A stretch of 64,000 nt of DNA from Allobosea lathyri (GTDB lineage Bacteria > Pseudomonadota > Alphaproteobacteria > Rhizobiales > Beijerinckiaceae). Positions 35,593-43,770 of this stretch are shown here, piece after piece (the first letter of the stretch is position 1; each line of letters begins with the position of its first letter). The stretch covers positions 558,001 to 622,000 of the forward strand of contig NZ_FNUY01000001.1 in the NCBI RefSeq assembly GCF_900108245.1. Reading direction: 5' to 3'. The notes under the pieces were generated by a model. The model was not told where the DNA came from and searched no databases. It was given only the letters and a program-made list of their open reading frames with translations. Position numbers and translations under genes: made by a program.

Positions 35593-36153
35593 CTACTCAG
35601 CGCGCAGGATCATGACCTGCGTTTCGCCATAGTCGCGTCGTTCGAACGTCTCGAAGCCCTCAGGCAAGGTGATCTCCACGCCAGTCGCTTCTTCAAGGAC
35701 GACGAGCGCGTCCTTCGTCAGCCACCCTCCGTCGCGCGCAGAGATCAGCGCCTTTTCGCCCAGCTCCTTGCGATAGGGCGGATCGCAGAAGATGAGGCTG
35801 AAAGGCGCCATCGGGCCGATTGCGCCGAGCTTCGTCGCATCGCGCCGGAAGACGCGGCTGTGGCCCGCAAGGCCAAGCGCCATCTGGTTTTCCCGGATTA
35901 GCCCACGCGCTTCGGTGCCGTCATCGACCAGCAGCGCGAATTCCGCACCGCGCGACAGGGCCTCGAACGCCATCGCGCCGGTGCCGGCGAAAAGGTCGAG
36001 CACGCGCGCGCCCTCGACCACGTCGTCATAGGCGTGCGCCAGCACGTTGAAGAGCGATTCCCGCAGGCGATCCGAGGTCGGGCGAATGGTCCCGATCCCC
36101 GGCTTGGGCCCGACGAGCGGCCGCCCGCCGAAGCGTCCGCCGACAATACGCAT
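35593..36153 (-). CDS. rsmD: 16S rRNA (guanine966-N2)-methyltransferase RsmD
   Basis: 186 residues. MRIVGGRFGGRPL and RPTSDRLRESLFNVL are the family opening; SAM binding by VLDLFAGTGAMAFEAL (54-60 is the glycine loop) and catalysis by DPPY at 124-127. It methylates G966 of 16S rRNA. It starts 12 bases after the rluB stop on the same strand, so the two RNA-modification genes probably share a transcript. Confidence 0.95.
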   Translation of the reverse strand: MRIVGGRFGGRPLVGPKPGIGTIRPTSDRLRESLFNVLAHAYDDVVEGARVLDLFAGTGAMAFEALSRGAEFALLVDDGTEARGLIRENQMALGLAGHSRVFRRDATKLGAIGPMAPFSLIFCDPPYRKELGEKALISARDGGWLTKDALVVLEEATGVEITLPEGFETFERRDYGETQVMILRAE

Positions 36154-36165
36154 ATCGCTTAAGCC

Positions 36166-38472
36166 TCAGTCACGCTTGCCGCCGGGACGGCCACCACCGC
36201 TGGGGCGACCGCCAGGGCGCCCACCACCGGAAGGACGCCCACCACCGGAAGGACGCCCACCGCCTGGTTTCCCGCCGAACGGCCGGCCACCGGCGGGTTT
36301 TCCTCCAGACGGCTTGCCGCCGCTGCGCTCGCCACCGGCGCTGCGGCCAGCAGGCCGCTGGCTCGAGCGCGCCGCATAGCTCTGGCCGGCCGGTTTGTCG
36401 CCGAAGCTGCGACCGCGTGGCTTGTCGTCGCCACTGCGCTCGGTGAAGCGGCGCGCGGGGCGCTCCGCACCCTCACGCGGGGCACGTTCCGGGCGGTCTC
36501 CGCGCGGCGCGCTGTCCTGCCAGGGCCGCTCATCGGCGCGGTCGCGTCCCCCTGCACCCTCGTCGCGGGGACGGCGCGGCGGCCGTTCGCCACCAGCCGC
36601 CCGGTCGAAAGAGCGCGGCGCGCGCGTGTCGGCCCCACCGCGCTCGTCGCGTGGCTTGCGGGAAGGCGGCCGCTCGCGGGCCGGAGCCTCATCCCTCGCG
36701 GTTGAGCTGACGCGCTCGACCAGCACGCGGCGGCCCTTGGGATCGGCGATCGCCTTGCCGCGCTTGCGCTCGACCTGGCCTGTCGCTTCGCGTGTCTGGC
36801 GCTCAAGCTTGGGGTCGGCGCCGCGCCTTGGCGGCGCCTTGCGCTCGCGCTGCGGCTCGGCCTCGGCATCGCGCCAGACGGTGCGCTTCCACGGCTTCTC
36901 GCTGCGATCGTCCTGCGACGGCGTGCGCACGACATCGCTGCCGCGGTCGCCGCGCTCTGCCCCGTCACGGCGGCGCTGACGGTCGTCTCCACCGGGCGCG
37001 CGCCGGCTCTCGCTGCTCGCAGGCGGCTTGGCCGCCGGCATCTCGTCGCGGCGCGGCGCTTCCAGATCGACGCCGGCCCGGGCGATCAGATCCTCGCCGA
37101 GCTGATCCCGGATCACGCGCGAGCGGACCTCGTCGGCCTCGCCCTCGGACAGGTCGCCAAGCTGGAACGGCCCGAACGAGACCCGGATCAGCCGGTTCAC
37201 GACGAGGCCGAGATGTTCGAGGACCGTCTTGACCTCGCGGTTCTTGCCCTCGCGCAGATCGACCACCAGCCAGGTGTTCGCGCCCTGCTCGCGCTCGAAA
37301 CGCGCGACCACCGGGCCGTAATTCACACCCTCGATGGTGACGCCATCGCGCAGCGTGTCGAGCCTGTCCTGCGTGATCGAGCCGAAGGCGCGCACGCGGT
37401 AGCGCCGCAGCCAACCGGTTTCCGGCAGCTCCAGCATCCGCGCCAGACCGCCATCATTGGTCAGCAGCAGCAGGCCTTCGGTGTTGATGTCGAGCCGGCC
37501 GATCGAGAGCACGCGCGGCAGGTCTTCCGGCAGGGCGTCGAAGACGGTCGGCCGGCCTTCGGGGTCATGATTGGTCGTCACCAGCCCACGGGGCTTGTGA
37601 TAGAGCCAAAGCCGTGTGCGCTCGCGGGCCGGCAAGGGCTCGCCATCGACCAGCACGACATCGTCGGGGCCGATATCCAGCGCGGGGCTTTCCAGCACCT
37701 TGCCGTTCACGCTGACGCGGCCTTCAGCGATCATCGCCTCGCTGTCGCGGCGCGAGGCAACGCCGGCGCGCGCCATCACCTTGGCGATGCGCTCGGGCTC
37801 CTGGATCAGCGAAGGCAGCAGTTTCGCTTCGGTGGCCGGATCCGCCTCGCGCGCATGCCGGGGCCGCTCGCTGGCGCCGCGCGAACGCTCGGGCCTGTCG
37901 GAGCGCGGCCCGCGCGGAGCACCGCCCTCGCGCGAAGGCCTGCTCGAACTGCGCTCGCCATCGGGCCGTGCACGGAACGGCCGCTCGCCGCCCTCGCGCG
38001 GCGGCCTGCTCGAACTGCGCTCGCCATCGGGCCTTGCGCGGAACGGCCGCTCGCCGCCCTCGCGCGGAGGTCTGCTCGAACTGCGCTCGCCCTCGGGCCT
38101 TGCGCGGAACGGCCGCTCGCCGCCCTCGCGCGGAGGCCTGCTCGAACTGCGCTCGCTATCAGGCCTGGCACGGAACGGTCGCTCACCGCCCTCACGCGGA
38201 GGTCGGCTTGAGCTACGCTCGCCATCGGGCCGGGCGCGGAACGGGCGATCACCGCCCTCGCTGGCACGCGGGGGGCGCTCGCCGCCTTCGGGCCGGCTGC
38301 GGAACGGCTTGCGTTCGCCACCCGCCGACGCGCCGGAGCGCGCGGGGCCGCGGCCGTCTGCGCTACGGCCGAAGCCGCCGCCGCGAGAACCGCCATCCTT
38401 GCCGCCACCACGGCCGCCGGTGCCGCCGCCCTTGCGCGGGCCCCGGCTTTTCTGGTTGTTATCGTCGCTCAT
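36166..38472 (-). CDS. rluB: RluB-type 23S rRNA pseudouridine synthase with very long basic tails
   Basis: 768 residues, about three times the usual 250-350. Residues 1-~215 are Arg/Gly/Pro/Glu/Ser-rich and include five copies of a 22-residue repeat. The S4 RNA-binding domain starts near 220 (RIAKVMARAGVASRRDSE) and the pseudouridine synthase domain follows, with catalytic Asp near 327 in GRLDINTEGLLLLTNDG; it ends near 470. Residues 470-768 are again disordered, ending in GGRP/SGGG repeats. The enzyme makes pseudouridine 2605 in 23S rRNA by family. ATG at 38472 has AGGAG six bases upstream. The tails resemble RGG-type RNA-binding disordered regions. Confidence 0.92.
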   Translation of the reverse strand: MSDDNNQKSRGPRKGGGTGGRGGGKDGGSRGGGFGRSADGRGPARSGASAGGERKPFRSRPEGGERPPRASEGGDRPFRARPDGERSSSRPPREGGERPFRARPDSERSSSRPPREGGERPFRARPEGERSSSRPPREGGERPFRARPDGERSSSRPPREGGERPFRARPDGERSSSRPSREGGAPRGPRSDRPERSRGASERPRHAREADPATEAKLLPSLIQEPERIAKVMARAGVASRRDSEAMIAEGRVSVNGKVLESPALDIGPDDVVLVDGEPLPARERTRLWLYHKPRGLVTTNHDPEGRPTVFDALPEDLPRVLSIGRLDINTEGLLLLTNDGGLARMLELPETGWLRRYRVRAFGSITQDRLDTLRDGVTIEGVNYGPVVARFEREQGANTWLVVDLREGKNREVKTVLEHLGLVVNRLIRVSFGPFQLGDLSEGEADEVRSRVIRDQLGEDLIARAGVDLEAPRRDEMPAAKPPASSESRRAPGGDDRQRRRDGAERGDRGSDVVRTPSQDDRSEKPWKRTVWRDAEAEPQRERKAPPRRGADPKLERQTREATGQVERKRGKAIADPKGRRVLVERVSSTARDEAPARERPPSRKPRDERGGADTRAPRSFDRAAGGERPPRRPRDEGAGGRDRADERPWQDSAPRGDRPERAPREGAERPARRFTERSGDDKPRGRSFGDKPAGQSYAARSSQRPAGRSAGGERSGGKPSGGKPAGGRPFGGKPGGGRPSGGGRPSGGGRPGGRPSGGGRPGGKRD
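36195..36262 (-). repeat. 18-base tandem repeats in the 3' end of rluB
   Basis: CGCCCACCACCGGAAGGA is repeated two full times with degenerate copies on both sides, encoding GGRPSGG-type peptides at the C-terminus of RluB. Such perfect in-frame repeats are prone to length change between strains. Confidence 0.7.
37923..38252 (-). repeat. 66-base tandem repeats in the 5' part of rluB
   Basis: Five in-frame copies of a 66-base unit encode PFRARP(D/E)(G/S)ERSSSRPPREGG-ER peptides. Copies differ at a few bases; the copy nearest the gene's start is most diverged, with a run of silent changes. Boundaries are approximate. Confidence 0.85.
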
Positions 38473-38491
38473 CACCGCTCCTGACATGTTC

Positions 38492-38516
38492 CGCAAAAGT
38501 GGAATGCTCTTTTGCG
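38492..38516. repeat. Small palindrome between rluB and tadA
   Basis: CGCAAAAG (38492-38499), nine-base loop, CTTTTGCG (38509-38516), a perfect eight-base stem in the divergent promoter region. Its layout (TTCCGCAAAAGTGGAA then TTTTGCG) resembles a short dispersed Hyphomicrobiales repeat, so it may be mobile-element-like rather than an operator. Confidence 0.6.
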
Positions 38517-38599
38517 AAAAGGACATGCCCGAATTTTTGCTATAGCCGGCGCTTGTAGCAGACCCCCCCGGCCCCTGCGAGCGCCAAAGCTGAGGTTCG

Positions 38600-39064
38600 A
38601 TGACGCAATTGAGGCCGATGCCGACGATCGACGCGATGGCGCTTGCGCTGGACGAAGCTCGCAGCGCAGCCGCGCGTGGCGAGGTGCCGGTCGGCGCTGT
38701 CGTGATGCGCGACGGCGCGGTGCTCAGCCGCGCGGGAAATCGCACGCTGGAACTCAAGGACCCGACCGCCCATGCCGAAATGCTGGCGCTGCGCCTGGCC
38801 TGCGAAGCGATCGACAGCGAGCGGCTCGTCGGCTGCGATCTCTATGTCACCCTCGAACCCTGCCCGATGTGCGCGGCGGCGATCTCGTTCTCCCGCATCC
38901 GCCGGCTCTATTTCGGCGCGGGCGATCCCAAGGGCGGCGCGGTCGAGAACGGCGTGCGGCTCTATGCCAGCCCGACCTGCCATCATGCGCCCGAGGTTTA
39001 TGGCGGCCTGAGCGAGAGCGAAGCGGCGGGGTTGCTGCGGGAGTTCTTCAGGGCGAAGCGTTAG
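38600..39064 (+). CDS. tadA: tRNA-specific adenosine deaminase
   Basis: 154 residues. Zinc ligand and proton-shuttle motif HAE at 58-60 and PCPMC with Cys88 and Cys91, the cytidine-deaminase fold signature. It deaminates A34 of tRNA-Arg(ACG) to inosine. Divergent from rluB. An internal ATG at 38618 would remove six residues; I keep the first. The stop is followed by a short open stretch (39065-39202) that looks like a non-functional relic. Confidence 0.95.
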   Translation: MTQLRPMPTIDAMALALDEARSAAARGEVPVGAVVMRDGAVLSRAGNRTLELKDPTAHAEMLALRLACEAIDSERLVGCDLYVTLEPCPMCAAAISFSRIRRLYFGAGDPKGGAVENGVRLYASPTCHHAPEVYGGLSESEAAGLLREFFRAKR

Positions 39065-39181
39065 GACGTGCGATCTAGCGCCGTAAGGTCGGCGGACTGC
39101 TATGGGTGGGAAGCGGAAGTCGAGGGCTTGCCCGGAACCGGACGCTGGCAATTTCGGTCCGCCGCTCAGACCAGCTACCTA

Positions 39182-40294
39182 TCAAGTCGCAGCGTATGAT
39201 CTCCTCAAATGCGACCCGTCGGCATGCTCAAAGCCGCTCGGAGGGATGCCATCGACGATTTCAGACGCCGCGAGACGACCCAGGAGCGGCGCCAGTATCA
39301 CCCCCGGATGACCAACGGCGAAGTAGAGCCCCTTGCAGCCGTCAGCATAACCCGTTCTGGGAAGGTTGTCTGAAAACACTGGGCGATGACCGATGACGCC
39401 GTCCTCGAACTCAATGCGTTCGCTACCCGAAACGAGTTCGCGAATACGCATCAGCATCTCCAGCCCCATGCCATCGATGGCTGAGGTGTCCGGCAACGGG
39501 TCTTTCAGGCTTTTGGCGACGAGCATCATGTTGTCCGGTAACTGCCTTATCTCCAGTTCTGGGCTTTTGATGATGTGCGACAGCAGCTGCCGATCCGAGG
39601 AGTAGCGCAGCAGGAGTGCTGGCGAGACAAGAAGGCCGAGCGACAAACCGAGCGGCCGCAACAGTTCCTCGGTCCACGCTCCGGCAGCCAGGACGACGAG
39701 ATCGAACTCGACCGTCTCGCCCCCGATGATAAGGCCGGTTACGGCACCGTTGGAGGTGTGAAGGCTGGTGACCCGACTGTTTGCGAAGAACTTCGCGCCA
39801 CGCTCGACCGCAGCCGCCATCAGGGCTGAGGCCAAGGCTGGCGGCTGCAAGGCCATGTCCTTGGGCGACGCAAGCGCGCATACAGGCACATTTCGGATGA
39901 GCGGCTCGCGCCTCACGAACTCGGCTCGCGCGATGAGTTCCACGTCCAGGCCCTCTTTCCGAAGCACCTCGACGAGGCTCTCGGTTTCGTCAGGCTCGCT
40001 TTTCCACAACAGCGAGCCGCGGCGCATGTATTGGAACGCACTTGGCAACTGTTCGGCGAGGCGTTCGTACTCGGCCGTGGCAGCGCGGCGCAGCGCTAAG
40101 ACTTCTTGGTCGGACGGATCGACAAAGAGCGTGTTGACCCAGCCGAAGGCGTTACCGGTCGTGCCCGACGCAGGACCCGGTCCTCTTTCGACGACGCACA
40201 CATCGATATCGCGCTGAACAAGGTGATAGGCGATAGAGGCGCCGATGATGCCGGCCCCCACGATGGCGACGCGGCGCTTCTGTTGGTTCGGCAT
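39182..40294 (-). CDS. FAD-dependent amino-acid oxidase/dehydrogenase-like protein (DAO family)
   Basis: 370 residues. The N-terminal dinucleotide-binding fingerprint is VAIVGAGIIGASIAYHL, ending in VCVVERG; TGNAFGWVN follows as in glycine/sarcosine-oxidase-like proteins, and the C-terminal flavin contact is GLYFAVGHPGVILAPLLGR. It probably oxidises an amino acid or N-methyl amino acid; substrate unknown. ATG at 40294 chosen, ribosome site weak. By eye its codon choice is less GC-rich than neighbouring genes and it is flanked by relic-like non-coding sequence, which suggests later acquisition. Confidence 0.85.
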   Translation of the reverse strand: MPNQQKRRVAIVGAGIIGASIAYHLVQRDIDVCVVERGPGPASGTTGNAFGWVNTLFVDPSDQEVLALRRAATAEYERLAEQLPSAFQYMRRGSLLWKSEPDETESLVEVLRKEGLDVELIARAEFVRREPLIRNVPVCALASPKDMALQPPALASALMAAAVERGAKFFANSRVTSLHTSNGAVTGLIIGGETVEFDLVVLAAGAWTEELLRPLGLSLGLLVSPALLLRYSSDRQLLSHIIKSPELEIRQLPDNMMLVAKSLKDPLPDTSAIDGMGLEMLMRIRELVSGSERIEFEDGVIGHRPVFSDNLPRTGYADGCKGLYFAVGHPGVILAPLLGRLAASEIVDGIPPSGFEHADGSHLRRSYAAT

Positions 40295-40439
40295 TAATTC
40301 GGCGGGCTCACTATGATCGGCTTTTAGCCTAGGCAAGCCAGCAGAAAGAGCAAAAACAGGTGACCGCGATATGACAGAAGGGCACCTACCCAGATCAACA
40401 GGCTAGCGCACCGGCCAGGCTGCTTGCCAGCAGACATGC

Positions 40440-40473
40440 GCGAGGTCCGACTTGGGTCGATTGCAGACCTCGC
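40440..40473. repeat. Inverted repeat upstream of the FAD oxidoreductase
   Basis: GCGAGGTC (40440-40447) and GACCTCGC (40466-40473) form a perfect eight-base stem with an 18-base loop, inside the 227-base gap between the oxidoreductase and DedA genes. No gene is seen in the gap. Confidence 0.5.
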
Positions 40474-40521
40474 TGCCAGCAAATCCCAGCGTTGTCTGGC
40501 AATCCCAATTGCCCGCAACGC

Positions 40522-41163
40522 TCAAGGTCGAGACGTCGATGACGACGACAGGGCAGCCCTCGCCTGCGCTTCCAATTCCCTCTCGTGCCGTCGTAGGAAG
40601 ACGATGCCTGCCGCAACCAAGGCGATTGCGCAGGCGAGGATAAGCAGCCCTGCCGGCCCCGCGACGAGCTTGATCTTTTCGCCGAACAGATAGGCCGCGC
40701 CGCCAAACAATGTGGCCCAGACGATCCCTCCGAGCGCGTTCATGAGCAGGAAGCGCGGCCAAGGCATGCGGTTGGCTCCGGCGAGGAGGGCAGCGAAGGC
40801 CCGGAGGAAGGCGACGAAACGGCCGAAGAAGACGATCTTGCCGCCATGCCGCAAGAACAGATACTGGCCGATCTTGAGCCGGCCCTCGTCGAGGCGAACG
40901 TATTTGCCGTAACGGACGATCAAGGGCAGCCCGATCGACCGGCCAATGAGATAGCCGATATTGTCGCCGATGATGGCGGCAGCAGCGGCAACGCTCAAAA
41001 CCGCGAGAATATCGATGTGATGCGTGGAGCCAGCGTAGAGGGCCGCCGTCAGCAGCACGGTTTCTCCGGGCATCGGCACGCCAATGCTTTCAAGCATCAC
41101 CACTGCGAAGACCACCCATAGCCCATAGCTCTGGATCAGCTCCTGAATCCAAATGGGTGACAT
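40522..41163 (-). CDS. DedA family inner-membrane protein
   Basis: 213 residues with about five membrane segments. ESIGVPMPGETVLLTAAL, with the conserved Glu and Pro-Gly-Glu, and GRFVAFLRAFAALLAGANRMPWPRFLLMNALGGIVWA, with the two essential arginines (F-x-R and R-x-F) and the GxxxW ending, are the DedA landmarks. Members are implicated in undecaprenyl-phosphate or phospholipid flipping and membrane homeostasis. ATG at 41163 chosen from the family-like MSPIWIQELIQSYG start. Confidence 0.92.
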   Translation of the reverse strand: MSPIWIQELIQSYGLWVVFAVVMLESIGVPMPGETVLLTAALYAGSTHHIDILAVLSVAAAAAIIGDNIGYLIGRSIGLPLIVRYGKYVRLDEGRLKIGQYLFLRHGGKIVFFGRFVAFLRAFAALLAGANRMPWPRFLLMNALGGIVWATLFGGAAYLFGEKIKLVAGPAGLLILACAIALVAAGIVFLRRHERELEAQARAALSSSSTSRP

Positions 41164-41276
41164 CGGCGGCGCGCCCTTCCGGTCGGTGGCCGGATGGTAG
41201 CAGCAGTGCCGACCACCGTCAGCGGGCGCGGAGTCGAGGGAACAAGAGCCCAAACCGCGCCTCGCCGAGACCTACC

Positions 41277-42020
41277 TCATCCCAACGCCCGCACCACCAG
41301 ATACCCGCCCAGCAGCAAAAGCCCGGCGAAGAAGCACATCTTGAAGGTCGCAGCCGAGATCCGCTGCCTGATGAACTGCCCCACGGACATGCCGGCGAGT
41401 GCCGGGAGCAGGGCCAGCAGCGAATTCTGGGCGACGCCGATATCGAGCGCACCGGCGCCGATCAGTCCGATCGACAGGGCCAGCGTCGAGACGATGAAGG
41501 AGATGCCGAGCGCCTGGACCAACTCGTCCTTGTCGAAGCCGAGCGCCTGCAGATAGGGCACGGCCGGCAGCACGAAGACGCCGGTGGCGGCGGTGGCGAT
41601 ACCGGTCGTGATGCCGATGATCGGCCCCAACCAGCTTTCCGCCTTTGCCGGGACGCGCAGCTTCGCCGCCTTGAGCCCGACTAGCGCGTAGAGCACCAGC
41701 GCGACGCCGAGCCAGAGCGTGGCCGAGCCGTCCTTCTGTTGCTGGAGCAGGCCGGCGCCGGCCCATGTGCCCAGGCAGATGCCGGCCAGCATCGGCCAGA
41801 GCCGCAAGGCGATCGCCTTCAGGCCCGGCCCGGTCGCGATCTGCCAGCCATTGGTGATCAGGTTGGGCACCACCAGCAGCGCCGCGGCCTGTGCGGGCGC
41901 CATGACCACGCCGAGAATGCCGACCGCGATGGTCGGCAGGCCCAGCCCGATGACGCCCTTGACGAAACCGGCGAGCAGAAAGGTGGCGGCGATGAAGAGA
42001 ATGAGAGTTGTGCTGTCCAT
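41277..42020 (-). CDS. TauE/SafE family permease (second copy)
   Basis: 247 residues, polytopic. LLAGFVKGVIGLGLPTIAVGIL and IGITTGIATAATGVFVLPAVPYLQALG are the two half-repeat signatures of this family. It is only distantly similar to the permease at 5247-6176. It is divergent from an ArsR-type regulator with 144 bases between the starts, so local control is likely. Longer reading frame upstream of 42020 is antisense to the regulator and is not used. Substrate unknown. Confidence 0.88.
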   Translation of the reverse strand: MDSTTLILFIAATFLLAGFVKGVIGLGLPTIAVGILGVVMAPAQAAALLVVPNLITNGWQIATGPGLKAIALRLWPMLAGICLGTWAGAGLLQQQKDGSATLWLGVALVLYALVGLKAAKLRVPAKAESWLGPIIGITTGIATAATGVFVLPAVPYLQALGFDKDELVQALGISFIVSTLALSIGLIGAGALDIGVAQNSLLALLPALAGMSVGQFIRQRISAATFKMCFFAGLLLLGGYLVVRALG

Positions 42021-42117
42021 GGCTCGCTTGTGGCATCGGCGCGCGCCTTTGTCTCCGGTCGATGCTACGGCCGTGGCCGTATCGTTCCCGCTTGCCCGGC
42101 ACCATGGATGGCGCAAG

Positions 42118-42162
42118 ATGGTGGTAGGAGACGACTGCCAGCATGGTCGTAGGAGACGACTG
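42118..42162 (+). repeat. Duplicated leader element before the ArsR gene
   Basis: Two 20-base copies differing at one base, ATGGTxGTAGGAGACGACTG, at 42118-42137 and 42143-42162 (period 25). Each carries AGGAG; the second lies nine bases before the ATG at 42165. The first copy gives an additional ribosome-site-like element 25 bases upstream. Confidence 0.85.
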
Positions 42163-42164
42163 AA

Positions 42165-42911
42165 ATGAGCACCAACGGACCCTATCTCGCCGAAATCGCC
42201 CATCTGATGGGCGATCCCGCTCGCGCCAACATGCTGCACGCCCTGATGGACGGGCGCGCGCTGACGGCCAAGGAACTGGCCTGGCTGGCTGGCGTCGCGC
42301 CGCAGACGGCGAGCGGCCACCTTGCCAAGCTGATGCAGGGCGCCCTGCTCGCGGTCACCGTGCAGGGTCGCCATCGCTACTACCGGCTGGCGGGGCCTGA
42401 GGTTGCGGCGGCGCTCGAAGGCCTGATGGTGCTGGCCGGCATGGAGCCGTCGCGTCGTCGCCTGCCGTCGCGCGTCGGCGAGGAGTTGAGCCAGGCGCGG
42501 ACCTGCTACGACCATTTCGCCGGCCGGCTCGGCATCGGCATCCATGATGCGCTGGTCTCCGGCGGCCACCTCACGGTCAGCGAAGGCGGCTATGGTCTTA
42601 CCGGATCGGGCGAGGCGGTATTCGCAGCGCTCGGCATCGAACCGGTACAGGCCAGCAAGGGGCGCCGCGCCGCCTTGCGGCCGTGCCTCGACTGGAGCGA
42701 ACGACGGCCGCATCTGGCGGGGCATCTCGCCGCGACTCTGGCCTGCCGCTGCTTCGAGACCGGATGGGTGCGCCGCAAGAAGGACAGCCGTGCCGTCGTT
42801 CTGACCGAAGAGGGCAGGGTGGCCTTGACCAGGGCTCTGCCGGGTTTCCGCTGCGACGAGCCCGAAGCGCTCAGGCCCGCTTCTCGAAAGCCCGAGCCAG
42901 CGCTCGCTTGA
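42165..42911 (+). CDS. ArsR family regulator with C-terminal extension
   Basis: 248 residues. Residues 1-~90 are an ArsR/SmtB winged helix (GDPARANMLHALMDGRALTAKELAWLAGVAPQTASGHLAKL, then VTVQGRHRYYRL as the wing). A second domain (about 95-235) carries several Cys (ARTCYDHFAGRLG, RPCLDWSERRPHLAGHLA, ACRCFETGWV) and resembles the extended ArsR regulators in which this part has a sensor role. It probably represses itself and the divergent TauE/SafE permease. Its 3' end overlaps the convergent patatin gene by 41 bases. Confidence 0.9.
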   Translation: MSTNGPYLAEIAHLMGDPARANMLHALMDGRALTAKELAWLAGVAPQTASGHLAKLMQGALLAVTVQGRHRYYRLAGPEVAAALEGLMVLAGMEPSRRRLPSRVGEELSQARTCYDHFAGRLGIGIHDALVSGGHLTVSEGGYGLTGSGEAVFAALGIEPVQASKGRRAALRPCLDWSERRPHLAGHLAATLACRCFETGWVRRKKDSRAVVLTEEGRVALTRALPGFRCDEPEALRPASRKPEPALA

Positions 42912-43743
42912 CCTCGTCCTTGACCGGCTCGGACGCATCCAGGATTGCCTGCGCCTTGAAGAAATCGAGCCCGCCGATGCCGTCGACCCCGGCGCGGATC
43001 AGGATATCGGGCGGCTGGCGTTCGATCATGCGCTGAACGATCGAGCGCGTCAGGATCTGGCTGACCCCAACCATCGCCTCCAGCGGCTCGGGGATGCGGC
43101 TGTCGCTGACGGTCGCCGGAGCGCTGGTGTCGACCGCCATCACGATACGTCCCGGCGCCAGCAGACGATCATAGGGCAGGGGGTTGATCGCCCCACCATC
43201 GATCAGCACGCGCCCGTCGATGACGACCGGCCGGATCAGACCGGGAATCGCCAGCGATGCCGCCACTGCCGGCGTCAGCGGACCGCTCGACAGCGAGACT
43301 TCGGCGTGGAGATGATAATCGGCCGCCAGCGCCGCGAAAGGCGTCTTCAATTCCTCGAAACGGTCCGGAACGGCTTCCGGCCAGAACAGGTCGAGCATCC
43401 GCTCGCCATCGATCAGCACGGGGTTGCCGAGGCCGCGCATCAGATCCGTGAACTTGCCGACGCGGGCGTCGAGCAGCCGCGCGATCACCCTTGCCCTGTC
43501 GCGGAATGTCAGCGCGACATGCTCCCGCAGCTCTTTGCCGGATAGTCCGGCGGCGTAGGCTGCGCCGACGATCGCGCCCATCGAGCAGCCGACGATCAGG
43601 GCTGGCTTGATGCCGAGCTCGTCGAGCGCTTCGAGCACGGGGATATGGCTCAGCCCGCGCGCGCCGCCGGCGCCCAGCACCAGAGCAAGCTCCGGCTCGC
43701 GCCGTTCGGGCTGACGTATCGCAAGTAGGGCAGGCTGAGACAT
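42871..43743 (-). CDS. Patatin-like phospholipase (RssA/NTE type)
   Basis: 290 residues. Oxyanion-hole LVLGAGGARGLSHI (about 22-34), nucleophile Ser54 in GCSMG, and dyad Asp182 in VLIDGGAINPLP. Members hydrolyse phospholipids or lysophospholipids; the RssA-like group has unknown physiological substrate. No signal peptide is seen, so it is probably cytoplasmic. Tail-to-tail overlap with the ArsR gene. Confidence 0.93.
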   Translation of the reverse strand: MSQPALLAIRQPERREPELALVLGAGGARGLSHIPVLEALDELGIKPALIVGCSMGAIVGAAYAAGLSGKELREHVALTFRDRARVIARLLDARVGKFTDLMRGLGNPVLIDGERMLDLFWPEAVPDRFEELKTPFAALAADYHLHAEVSLSSGPLTPAVAASLAIPGLIRPVVIDGRVLIDGGAINPLPYDRLLAPGRIVMAVDTSAPATVSDSRIPEPLEAMVGVSQILTRSIVQRMIERQPPDILIRAGVDGIGGLDFFKAQAILDASEPVKDEVKRALARAFEKRA

Positions 43744-43770
43744 GGCGCGACTTTGGGCCTGCGGCCGGTA

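Noticed and set aside
37923..38252. CRISPR array
   Set aside because: The regular repeats lack unique spacers and are in-frame coding repeats of rluB.
38492..38516. Intrinsic terminator between rluB and tadA
   Set aside because: Both genes start here and diverge, so a terminator is not expected, and the stem is AT-rich; it is better explained as a dispersed palindrome or operator.
41277..42938. A 553-residue version of the second TauE/SafE permease
   Set aside because: The upstream half is antisense to the ArsR gene and shows no membrane segments.
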